From positions 77,292-141,291 of the forward strand of contig JANPPC010000045.1 in the NCBI GenBank assembly GCA_031428275.1: a DNA stretch of 64,000 nucleotides, written 5' to 3'. This DNA comes from Pseudobdellovibrio sp031428275. Its GTDB lineage: Bacteria > Bdellovibrionota > Bdellovibrionia > Bdellovibrionales > Bdellovibrionaceae. The notes beneath the pieces were generated by a model. The model was not told the DNA's origin. It did not search any database and saw only the letters and a list, made by a program, of their open reading frames with translations. Position 1 is the stretch's first letter. Every line of letters begins with the position of its first letter. The position numbers and the translations under genes are program-made. Shown in pieces: positions 26,240-33,079 of the stretch.

Positions 26240-27445
26240 ATGGCATCTAATCATAACTCGGATCACGGCACCGAATTTAAAATTACCAAGTTCGAAGCGC
26301 CTCAGAATTTAAAAGCCATTATGGCTGCGTGTCTTTTTATCGGTTTAATCACATTAGTTCTTGGTTTTATTAAGAACCCGGAACGTATGTGGACTTCGTA
26401 TTTAGTTTCATTTTTCTTTTTCGGATGTTTAGCAGTCGGTGCGATGTTTTTCATCGCATTTAACTTTGCGGTCAAGGCAGGTTGGAGTACTTCAATTCGT
26501 CGTTTCGCCGAAGCCATGACAAGTTACATGCCCGTATTTTTAGTATCGGCATTTGTGCTGATGTTAGGTTTTAGCAAACTTTACGTTTGGAATGATCCGT
26601 CTTCTTTAGCAGCCTTGAGCGGAGGTAAATCACTTTATCTTGCGCCTTGGTTTGTTAGCTTACGTTTGATTTTATTCGTTGCAGGCTGTTGGGTTTTTAA
26701 AAGCTTAATCGTCGGTAACTCAGTGAAGCAAGATGTGACGGGCGCACACGAACTGACCAATAAGAATTTAAAATACTCAATCGGGTTTATCGCATTTTTT
26801 GCGATATTTTTTACTATGTTCTCGTTTGATTTACTGATGTCTTTGTTGCCAACATGGTATTCGACGATTTTTGGTATTTACTGCTTTGCGGGCGCGATTC
26901 AATCAACCATGGCCGTACTTGCAATTATCATTGTCATGATGAAGAAATCGAAGTGGATTTCGGGTTACGTAAACGAAGAACACCAACATGATATAGCGAA
27001 GTTTTTAAAAGGTTTTACCGTATTCTGGGCCTACATTGCATTTTCTCAGTTTATGTTAATCTGGTATGCAAATATTCCGGAAGAAACTGAATACTACATC
27101 ATGCGTTCATTGAACGGTTGGATGGGTGTATCGTTCGCTTTATTGATCTTTAGATTTATCGTTCCGTTCTTAGTTTTATTGCCACGTGGAGCAAAACGTA
27201 ACGACAGCATTTTGGTATCGGTTTCTATTTTAGTATTGGTCATGCAATACGTAGATATTTACTGGATGGTGTACCCGAACTTTTTTGACGGAATTCCACA
27301 ATTTGGTTTCTGGGAAGTCGGTATTTTTGTAGGTTTCTTAGGTTTATTTTTGATGACTATGATTCAGTTTTTAACAAAGAACAATGTGGTTGCGATCAAC
27401 GATCCTCGTATTCACGAAGCCGTTAATCACCATGTTTCATACTAA
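26240..27445 (+). CDS. actF: Alternative complex III membrane subunit ActF
   Basis: A 401-residue, roughly ten-helix membrane protein of the NrfD-related ActF family. Features include FFIAFNFAVKAGWSTSIRRF, AEAMTSYMPVFLVSAFV, SFDLLMSLLPTWYSTIFGIY and FSQFMLIWYANIPEETEYY. The last motif is highly conserved in ActF. It pairs with ActC and completes actABCDEF. No cytochrome oxidase genes follow, unlike many organisms where caa3-type subunits come next. The operon ends here; a hairpin lies about 70 bases downstream. Confidence 0.92.
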   Translation: MASNHNSDHGTEFKITKFEAPQNLKAIMAACLFIGLITLVLGFIKNPERMWTSYLVSFFFFGCLAVGAMFFIAFNFAVKAGWSTSIRRFAEAMTSYMPVFLVSAFVLMLGFSKLYVWNDPSSLAALSGGKSLYLAPWFVSLRLILFVAGCWVFKSLIVGNSVKQDVTGAHELTNKNLKYSIGFIAFFAIFFTMFSFDLLMSLLPTWYSTIFGIYCFAGAIQSTMAVLAIIIVMMKKSKWISGYVNEEHQHDIAKFLKGFTVFWAYIAFSQFMLIWYANIPEETEYYIMRSLNGWMGVSFALLIFRFIVPFLVLLPRGAKRNDSILVSVSILVLVMQYVDIYWMVYPNFFDGIPQFGFWEVGIFVGFLGLFLMTMIQFLTKNNVVAINDPRIHEAVNHHVSY

Positions 27446-27516
27446 GTTGCAGCTCACCTAAAGTAGGGCTTTACTTAGGCTTTATTAGACTGCTTAAAAA
27501 ATAGATTATTCCGATG

Positions 27517-27545
27517 AAAGGCTCTTGAAAAAGGGCCTTTTGTCT
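27517..27545 (+). terminator. Possible terminator between actF and thrS
   Basis: Arms AAAGGCTC (27517-27524) and GGGCCTTT (27533-27540) pair with one G-T wobble around an 8-base loop, followed by TTGTCT. The T tract is short, so the call is tentative, but position and shape fit the end of the act operon. Confidence 0.55.
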
Positions 27546-27607
27546 GTCATGATGTCTTTAATGCTAACAACCTTTACTACCTCATTTTAATGTTGATCCT
27601 ATAATTC

Positions 27608-29554
27608 ATGTCAGAAATTCAAATTATATTACCAGACAATTCCGTCCGTACTTTTGATCACGAGCCCTCTGCGCTTGAAGTTGCTAATTCTATTGGGGCT
27701 CGTCTTGCGAAAGATACTCTGGGTGTAAAGATTGACGGAGCTAAAGATGTTTCTGATCTTCGAACTCCGTTAAAATCAGGGGCGAAGATTCAGCTGATTA
27801 CAACTAAATCCCCAGAGTCAGTTGAAGTGATTCGTCATTCGGCGGCCCACTTAATGGCCCATGCCGTTCAAGAGCTTTGGCCTGAAGTGAAGGTTACAAT
27901 TGGTCCGGTAATCGAGACTGGTTTTTTCTACGACTTCGATTCTCCGTTTAACTTTACGGAAGAGCACTTTGAAAAGATCGAGAAAAAAATGGAAGAGCTT
28001 GTTAAAAAAGATCTTCCGCTTGTTCGCGAGAACTGGCCGATTCAAAAAGCGATCGAAACTTTCGAGGGCATGAAAGAACGTTTCAAAGTTGAACTCATTA
28101 AAGACTTAGCCGCTAAGGGCGAAACTGTCGTAGGCATTTATCACCAAGGTAATTGGTTTGATCTTTGCCGAGGTCCGCATATTCAAAGCACGGGGCAAAT
28201 TAAGGCTTTCAAATTGATGTCGGTCGCGGGTGCTTACTGGCGCGGAGACGAAAAAAATCCGATGCTTCAGCGTATCTACGCAACGGCTTTCGGCGATAAA
28301 AAAGAATTAGAAGCTTACATACTGCAATTAGAAGAAGCAAAAAAACGCGATCACCGTAAACTAGGTAAAGAACTTGGTTTGTTCATGTTTCATGAATTAG
28401 CGCCGGCTTCGCCGTTTTTTACGGGTAAAGGAACGGTTATCTATAACGAGCTAACCAGTTATATTCGCGAGCTTTATTTTAAATATGATTATCAAGAAGT
28501 GATTACTCCGCAAGTCTTCGATATCGAATTATTTAAAACCTCAGGTCATTACAAAAACTATAAAGAGAATATGTACTTTACCAAGCCAGACGACCGTGAG
28601 TTTGGTTTAAAGCCAATGAACTGTCCAAGCCATTGTTTGTTATTCGGATCTGAGAAGCACTCGTACAGAGAGCTTCCGCTGCGTATGGCTGACTTTGGCC
28701 GTCTACATAGGTACGAAGCATCGGGCTCTTTACATGGTCTTTCGCGTGTTCGTACGTTCTGTCAGGATGATGCCCATATTTTCTGTTCGCTAGATCAATT
28801 AAAGTCTGAGATTTTTAAATTCATCGAGATGCTTAATACGATCTACCAAACTTTAGGAATGCCTAACTATAAATTATTCTTAGCAACTCGTCCTGAAAAC
28901 CGCATGGGAACTGACGAGTACTGGGACCAAGCCGAAAAAGCTCTGGCCGAAGCGATCACCGAAATGGGATTAGAGTTCACAATTTCGCCAGGTGATGGGG
29001 CATTCTATGGTCCGAAATTAGAGATGCATTTTATCGATGCGATTGGCCGTAGCTGGCAGACGGGTACCATTCAGGTTGATCCGAATTTACCCGAAGCATT
29101 CGATCTGAAGTATACGGGCGAAGATAATAAAGAACATCGCCCGATCATGCTTCACCGCGCGGTTTTAGGTTCATTAGAGCGTTTTATCAGTGTTTACCTA
29201 GAGCACACGGCGGGTCATTTGCCGACTTGGTTATCGCCCACGCAGGTGACGATTTTAAACATTACCGACCGCGTGAATGAATTTTGTGAAAAAATACAAT
29301 CAGATCTGAAGGCGGGTAACGCCCGCGTCGATTTCGATCGTCGCAACGAAAAGTTGAATTTTAAAATTCGTGAAGCGCAGTTAAAAAAATCTCCGTACAT
29401 GATTATCGTCGGAGATAAAGAAGCCGAACAGCAGTCGGTTTCAATCCGTTTAAGAGACGGTTCTATGCATAATAACATCCCGTGGGTTAAAGCCTGCGAG
29501 ATGATTTTACAAAACATTAAATCAAGAAAACTTACGCCGGAGGTAAGCCATTAA
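27608..29554 (+). CDS. thrS: Threonyl-tRNA synthetase
   Basis: A 648-residue class II synthetase that charges tRNA-Thr. An N-terminal TGS domain (LPDNSVRTFDHEPSALEVA), a second editing domain with SAAHLMAHAVQEL, and a catalytic core starting near residue 240 are visible. Core motifs include KPMNCPSHCLLF with the zinc-binding Cys, GRLHRYEASG (motif 2) and MLHRAVLGSLERF (motif 3), followed by an anticodon-binding domain. Full length. No Shine-Dalgarno is obvious before the ATG. Its stop overlaps the AUU start of infC, the classical thrS-infC arrangement. Confidence 0.97.
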   Translation: MSEIQIILPDNSVRTFDHEPSALEVANSIGARLAKDTLGVKIDGAKDVSDLRTPLKSGAKIQLITTKSPESVEVIRHSAAHLMAHAVQELWPEVKVTIGPVIETGFFYDFDSPFNFTEEHFEKIEKKMEELVKKDLPLVRENWPIQKAIETFEGMKERFKVELIKDLAAKGETVVGIYHQGNWFDLCRGPHIQSTGQIKAFKLMSVAGAYWRGDEKNPMLQRIYATAFGDKKELEAYILQLEEAKKRDHRKLGKELGLFMFHELAPASPFFTGKGTVIYNELTSYIRELYFKYDYQEVITPQVFDIELFKTSGHYKNYKENMYFTKPDDREFGLKPMNCPSHCLLFGSEKHSYRELPLRMADFGRLHRYEASGSLHGLSRVRTFCQDDAHIFCSLDQLKSEIFKFIEMLNTIYQTLGMPNYKLFLATRPENRMGTDEYWDQAEKALAEAITEMGLEFTISPGDGAFYGPKLEMHFIDAIGRSWQTGTIQVDPNLPEAFDLKYTGEDNKEHRPIMLHRAVLGSLERFISVYLEHTAGHLPTWLSPTQVTILNITDRVNEFCEKIQSDLKAGNARVDFDRRNEKLNFKIREAQLKKSPYMIIVGDKEAEQQSVSIRLRDGSMHNNIPWVKACEMILQNIKSRKLTPEVSH

Positions 29555-30215
29555 TACATTCGTACCAAGACCACCATCAAGACCGCCAAACAAATTTGAC
29601 CGCGATAAAAAACGTGAAAAAGATGGCCTCCGCGTTAATCGTGAGATCCGCGCGCAACAAGTGCGTCTAATCGATGAGACCGGGCAAATGATGGGCGTGA
29701 TGTCGGTTCCTGAGGCGCTTCGTATGGCTGAAGACCGTGGTTTAGATCTATTAGAAATCGCACCCAATGCGGTTCCGCCGACATGTAAAATCATGGATTA
29801 CGGCAAATATAAATATGAAGAAAAAAAGAAGGCAGCGGCCTCTCGTAAAAATCAAGTGATCGTGACTATTAAAGAAATTCAAATGCGTCCGCGTACGGAT
29901 CAGCATGATTTCGAAACGAAGATGAAGCATGCGCGTCGGTTTATATTAGAAGGCGATAAAGTAAAAGTAAACTTACGCTTCATGGGTCGTGAAATGGCCC
30001 ATCAAGAAACGGGTTTAGTCGTTATCCTGAAAGCAATCGATTTCGTAAAAGACATCGCGCTGGTTGAATCTCCACCAAAAACCGAAGGTAAAAACTTATT
30101 CGCCTTACTTGCTCCAGATCCAGCTAAAGTAAAAGAATACATGAAGCTTCACCCGAACAAGAAAGATGAAGTTTTAGAGCCAATGAAAGAAGAAGCTGAA
30201 ACTGATGAAGACTAA
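29550..30215 (+). CDS. infC: Translation initiation factor IF-3 with an AUU start codon
   Basis: A 221-residue IF-3 that binds the 30S subunit and checks start-codon/initiator pairing. Conserved text begins with GLRVNREIRAQQVRLIDETG, so an ATG at 29661 would cut into the N-terminal domain. The frame is open upstream, and ATT at 29550 sits 5 bases after a perfect GGAGGT (29539-29544). It overlaps the thrS stop (ATTAA). AUU is the known unusual infC start that lets IF-3 repress its own translation. Other landmarks are CKIMDYGKYKYEEKK and KVNLRFMGREMAH. The N-terminal extension is Pro/Arg-rich. The stop overlaps the next lipoprotein gene by 11 bases. Confidence 0.95.
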   Translation: MNTFVPRPPSRPPNKFDRDKKREKDGLRVNREIRAQQVRLIDETGQMMGVMSVPEALRMAEDRGLDLLEIAPNAVPPTCKIMDYGKYKYEEKKKAAASRKNQVIVTIKEIQMRPRTDQHDFETKMKHARRFILEGDKVKVNLRFMGREMAHQETGLVVILKAIDFVKDIALVESPPKTEGKNLFALLAPDPAKVKEYMKLHPNKKDEVLEPMKEEAETDED

Positions 30216-30648
30216 TAAGATAGAATTTATCTTATTTTTAGGCTTTGCTTCGTTGATTTTATCTTCATGCCAGACTCTGCATATTACTCCGGGTTCAGAG
30301 CGCATTCGTGTATTTGAAACCGAGCCGAAGAATTGTATTTTTGCAGGTGAAATATCAAGCGTTCAAGAAGACGTAACGGTTGTGGCGCACGCCGAACCCG
30401 AGATGTCGCTAGAGACGCGCACAGATCTTCGTAACAAGGCATACACCTTAGGCGGTAACGTTCTTGTCTTTATGAAATCCAAAGATAAGAAGGCGGCCGC
30501 AGGCGTTGCCCAGGCTTCGCCTGTTGCTCCGGCTAAAAAAGGTGAAGAGGCTTCAACGTCTGAAAGCTCGGCATCAAGCGAACGAAAGATTTCAACAACA
30601 TTCTTGGCCACAACATTTCGTTGCCCGGCTTCAATTGTTAATCAGTAA
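30205..30648 (+). CDS. DUF4156-like lipoprotein
   Basis: A 147-residue lipoprotein with signal peptide and lipobox LILSSC (Cys22). The mature part, with ITPGSERIRVFETEPKNC and LRNKAYTLGGNVLVF, resembles DUF4156 proteins, a family of small envelope lipoproteins of unknown function. An Ala/Ser/Glu-rich linker sits near residues 95-125. It overlaps the 3' end of infC by 11 bases and is therefore co-translated with a translation factor, which looks like an operon of convenience. A strong bidirectional terminator follows. Confidence 0.7.
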   Translation: MKTNKIEFILFLGFASLILSSCQTLHITPGSERIRVFETEPKNCIFAGEISSVQEDVTVVAHAEPEMSLETRTDLRNKAYTLGGNVLVFMKSKDKKAAAGVAQASPVAPAKKGEEASTSESSASSERKISTTFLATTFRCPASIVNQ

Positions 30649-30676
30649 TTAAATTTGCAGCTTTAAGAAAAGGACT

Positions 30677-30727
30677 TTTCAGCAGAAGCGCTGAAAGCAA
30701 AAAAAAGGGAGCCTAAGCTCCCTTTTT
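30677..30727. terminator. Hairpin plus bidirectional intrinsic terminator
   Basis: A first hairpin TTTCAGC/GCTGAAA (30677-30683 and 30690-30696) precedes a strong one: AAAAAGGGAGC (30702-30712) pairs perfectly with GCTCCCTTTTT (30717-30727) around CTAA. A- and T-tracts flank both sides, so it can terminate the rightward infC-DUF4156 unit and the leftward small secreted-protein gene at 30779. Confidence 0.9.
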
Positions 30728-30778
30728 CGTTCGACTTAATCAGTTTAGCTTGTGGCTAAGCTGATTGCTTGGCACTAA

Positions 30779-30973
30779 TTACTTAGTGTGAGTAGCGTCA
30801 GCAGAAACTGAAGAAGTTGTAGTTTTAACAACTTTCTTAGTTACTTTAGCTGGACCAGCAGTAGGAGCAGTAGTTACAGCAGCAGGAGCTGTCGTTGTAG
30901 TAGTTGTAGTTGCAGCTGGGTTAGCGAAAGCAACTGTAGCGAATAAAGAAACGATGATTGATACGATTTTCAT
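30779..30973 (-). CDS. Small secreted Thr/Ala-rich protein
   Basis: A 64-residue protein: signal peptide of about 17 residues ending VAFA, followed by a low-complexity mature part of Thr, Ala, Pro and Val with a few Lys (TTTTTTTAPAAVTTAP). No known family is recognised. The reading frame is convincing as a gene because ATG is preceded by a perfect AGGAGG six bases upstream, the signal peptide is classical, and a strong terminator lies downstream. It is a single-gene unit, divergent from rpmI. High expression is inferred from the ribosome-binding site. A periplasmic or surface structural role is a guess. Confidence 0.72.
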   Translation of the reverse strand: MKIVSIIVSLFATVAFANPAATTTTTTTAPAAVTTAPTAGPAKVTKKVVKTTTSSVSADATHTK

Positions 30974-31294
30974 ATGATCCTCCTAAGGATATATTTAATT
31001 GTTGTTCGTTGCCTAGAGCTTAACCGAAGTGATTTAAATTGATATGAAAGACACATTAATCATTTTTAATCTTTTGATTAATAATTACTCAGCTTTTGCG
31101 CCTAGTTAGGTCTTGGTCGCGCCCTTGTTTGACTGGCTTGTTGTTCTTACGGGCAACTTCGCCGTAAACCCCTAAAACGCTTGCCTTTATAGGTAAATAC
31201 CTTTAATTCTAGAAGACTCAAAATTAAGGCTGGCAGCCGTGCAAACAAGAAGAGTTTAATTTCGAACTCTCGCCCTGTCGGAGGAAGGTAAAAT
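30974..31294. promoter_or_regulatory. 321-base divergent intergenic region with AT-rich inverted repeat
   Basis: No reading frame is supported here. It must hold the promoters of the leftward small secreted-protein gene and of rightward rpmI-rplT. A perfect 8-bp inverted repeat ATTAATCA (31055-31062)/TGATTAAT (31075-31082) is the clearest element and could be an operator or a bent AT-rich promoter element. A short palindrome AGGTAAATACCT lies at 31191-31202. I could not identify a trustworthy -35/-10 pair or a known L20-type leader structure. Confidence 0.5.
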
Positions 31295-31480
31295 ATGAAA
31301 ACCCATTCGGGGGCTAAAAAACGTTTACGCGTTCTTAAGAGCGGTAAAGTTAAACGTAAGCAAACTAAAATGCGTCACTTGAACTCACACATGAGTTCAA
31401 AAACCAAGCGTCACCTAGGACAAGTTGTCTACGTAGCGCCAGCAAACATGCTTCAAGTGAAGCGCCAATTTGGCTTTTAG
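31295..31480 (+). CDS. rpmI: 50S ribosomal protein L35
   Basis: A 61-residue, very basic protein matching L35: KTHSGAKKRLRVLKSGKVKR at the start and HLNSHMSSKTKRHL in the middle. It lacks the two or three residues (MPK) that precede MKTHSGA in many homologues, and is otherwise complete. GGAGGAAGGT precedes the ATG. It is 9 bases upstream of rplT. L35 is a component of the large subunit near the L1 side. Confidence 0.95.
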   Translation: MKTHSGAKKRLRVLKSGKVKRKQTKMRHLNSHMSSKTKRHLGQVVYVAPANMLQVKRQFGF

Positions 31481-31489
31481 GGAGTAATA

Positions 31490-31837
31490 ATGGCACGTGT
31501 AAAATCGGGGATGACTAATCGTCGTCGCCACAAAAAAGTATTAAAAAGAACAAAAGGCTACTACTCGGCAGGTTCGCGCTCATACACTCATGCGGTTGAA
31601 AAAAATGACCGTGGTATGGTGTTCGCTTACAAGCACAGAAAAGTAAAAAAGAGAAACTTCCGCATGCTTTGGAATCAACGTATCAATGCAGCGGCTCGTT
31701 TAAATGGAACAACTTACTCACGTTTAATCGGTGGCTTAATTAAAGCTGGGATTACGCTTGATCGTAAAGTTTTAGCTGATATCGCGATCACTGATGCAAC
31801 TGCATTCAGTTCTCTTTGCCAGCACGCGATTAAGTAA
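31490..31837 (+). CDS. rplT: 50S ribosomal protein L20
   Basis: A 115-residue protein with the L20 signature: ARVKSGMTNRRRHKKVLKR at the start, then GYYSAGSRSYTHAVE, LWNQRINAAARLNGTTYSR and IKAGITLDRKVLADIA. L20 binds 23S rRNA early in assembly and in several bacteria also represses its own operon. It forms a two-gene unit with rpmI, detached from infC by two unrelated genes, and ends at a strong terminator. Confidence 0.97.
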   Translation: MARVKSGMTNRRRHKKVLKRTKGYYSAGSRSYTHAVEKNDRGMVFAYKHRKVKKRNFRMLWNQRINAAARLNGTTYSRLIGGLIKAGITLDRKVLADIAITDATAFSSLCQHAIK

Positions 31838-31862
31838 TTAATCGACTCTGCGTTTCTTACTT

Positions 31863-31896
31863 AAGGCGAGCTGTAACCAGCTCGCCTTTTTATTTT
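31863..31896 (+). terminator. Intrinsic terminator after rplT
   Basis: Perfect 11-bp GC-rich stem AAGGCGAGCTG (31863-31873)/CAGCTCGCCTT (31878-31888) with loop TAAC and a following TTTTATTTT tract, 25 bases beyond the rplT stop. Confidence 0.93.
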
Positions 31897-31929
31897 CTGG
31901 ATCAACTAAACCAAATGAATTGCTTCCAG

Positions 31930-31980
31930 AATAGCCGTAAGAATTGAGCCTTGTATTGCGTCGGTTACGGGGCTATTTTT
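31930..31980 (+). promoter_or_regulatory. Long hairpin followed by T tract upstream of the mevalonate operon
   Basis: AATAGCCGTAA (31930-31940) pairs with TTACGGGGCTATT (31965-31977) as an 11-bp stem with a two-G bulge and a 24-base loop; the stem runs into ATTTTTAAG. It resembles an attenuator or a second terminator and lies about 60 bases upstream of the fni start. Whether it is transcribed with the operon depends on where the promoter lies. Confidence 0.4.
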
Positions 31981-32003
31981 AAGTCTCAGATCAAAAGACA
32001 GTC

Positions 32004-32021
32004 TTGTTCGATTACGAACAA
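32004..32021. promoter_or_regulatory. 18-base perfect palindromic element upstream of fni
   Basis: TTGTTCG and CGAACAA form a perfect 7-bp inverted repeat around ATTA, ending 17 bases before the fni start codon and just upstream of its AAGGGA ribosome-binding site. Size and symmetry suit an operator for a dimeric repressor or a small translational hairpin. No cognate regulator is encoded next to it. Confidence 0.5.
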
Positions 32022-32038
32022 TGCGAAGGGAAAGCAAC

Positions 32039-33079
32039 ATGAGTGAATCCTTTAAAGATTTTGAAAACCGTAAAAAAGATCATATTCGTCTAGCCCTAGA
32101 CAAGGGAACCCAGAATTTAGTTAAGTCCGGATTCAGTCAAATTCGCTTAAACCATCACGCTTTACCCGAAATCAATTTTAGTGATGTTTCATTAAACGTC
32201 GAATTGCTTGGGCATTCATTCGCCTCTCCGCACTTTGTATCTTCGATGACGGCCGGTCACGAGGACAGTTTGCAAATTAATTTACGTTTGGCGCGAGCAG
32301 CCCAAAAAAAGAATTGGCTGATGGGTGTGGGGTCGCAAAGACGCGAACTAACAGACGCTACGGCTGCGGCCGAGTGGAGAAAAATTAAATTAGAGTTTCC
32401 TGATTTGAAACTTGTTTCAAACATCGGAATTTCTGAATTGATTCAGCAGCCACTCGAAAAAATATTATTACTTATTGAAAACTTAGGTTCGGTCGGTATC
32501 TTCGTTCATTTAAATGCACTTCAAGAGGTCTTTCAGAATAATAATGAAGCCGTCTTTACTGGGGGGCTTGCTGCTATTGAAAGCCTAGTAAAAAAAACGT
32601 CGGTACCCGTATTAGTCAAAGAAGTGGGTTTTGGAATTAACAAAGAAGTAACTCAAAAACTTTACGACATTGGCGTTAAGGTGATCGATGTCACCGGCAA
32701 TGGCGGCACCCACTGGGGCCAAATCGAGGCCTTACGTAGTCACGAAGATTCAACTATCGAAAATGCAATTAGCGCATTTCATGATTGGGGCGATTCAACG
32801 ATCGATTGTCTTCTTAATTTACAAGAGCAAGTTCTGTTTCATCAGGTATGGGCATCGGGTGGGGTTCGAAACGGCGTCGATTCGGCGAAATGTTTAGCTT
32901 TGGGAGCGCGTGCCGTGGGCATAGCGCAGCCATTAATGAAAGCGGCCGTCGTTAGCGAACAGGAAATTATAAAAGTAATGGACGTTTTTGATTTTCAATT
33001 GAAGACGGCTATGTTTTGCATGGGTATTCGTAAATACGAAGATTTTTTGCATAAGAAGGTATGGAATGTCGCAAAGTAA
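32039..33079 (+). CDS. fni: Type 2 isopentenyl-diphosphate delta-isomerase
   Basis: A 346-residue FMN-dependent enzyme interconverting isopentenyl and dimethylallyl diphosphate. Seen motifs are SSMTAGHEDSLQINLRLARA and MGVGSQRREL, VLVKEVGFGI, DVTGNGGTHWGQIE and ASGGVRNGVDSAKCLALGA, all typical of the FMN/NADPH-binding TIM barrel. I start at the ATG at 32039, with AAGGGA upstream; an in-frame ATG at 32021 lies before that site. It opens the mevalonate operon and overlaps the HMG-CoA reductase gene by 14 bases. Confidence 0.95.
   Translation: MSESFKDFENRKKDHIRLALDKGTQNLVKSGFSQIRLNHHALPEINFSDVSLNVELLGHSFASPHFVSSMTAGHEDSLQINLRLARAAQKKNWLMGVGSQRRELTDATAAAEWRKIKLEFPDLKLVSNIGISELIQQPLEKILLLIENLGSVGIFVHLNALQEVFQNNNEAVFTGGLAAIESLVKKTSVPVLVKEVGFGINKEVTQKLYDIGVKVIDVTGNGGTHWGQIEALRSHEDSTIENAISAFHDWGDSTIDCLLNLQEQVLFHQVWASGGVRNGVDSAKCLALGARAVGIAQPLMKAAVVSEQEIIKVMDVFDFQLKTAMFCMGIRKYEDFLHKKVWNVAK

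Noticed and set aside
27600..27605. Perfect TATAAT just before the thrS ATG
   Set aside because: It ends two bases before the start codon, so transcription would begin inside the gene, and no -35 box lies at the right distance.
31129..31134. TTGACT as a -35 box for rpmI
   Set aside because: No acceptable -10 box occurs 16-18 bases downstream.
31083..31294. L20-type autoregulatory leader upstream of rpmI
   Set aside because: I looked for the paired stems of known L20 leaders and found no convincing pseudoknot or long stem by eye; a covariance-model search would be needed.
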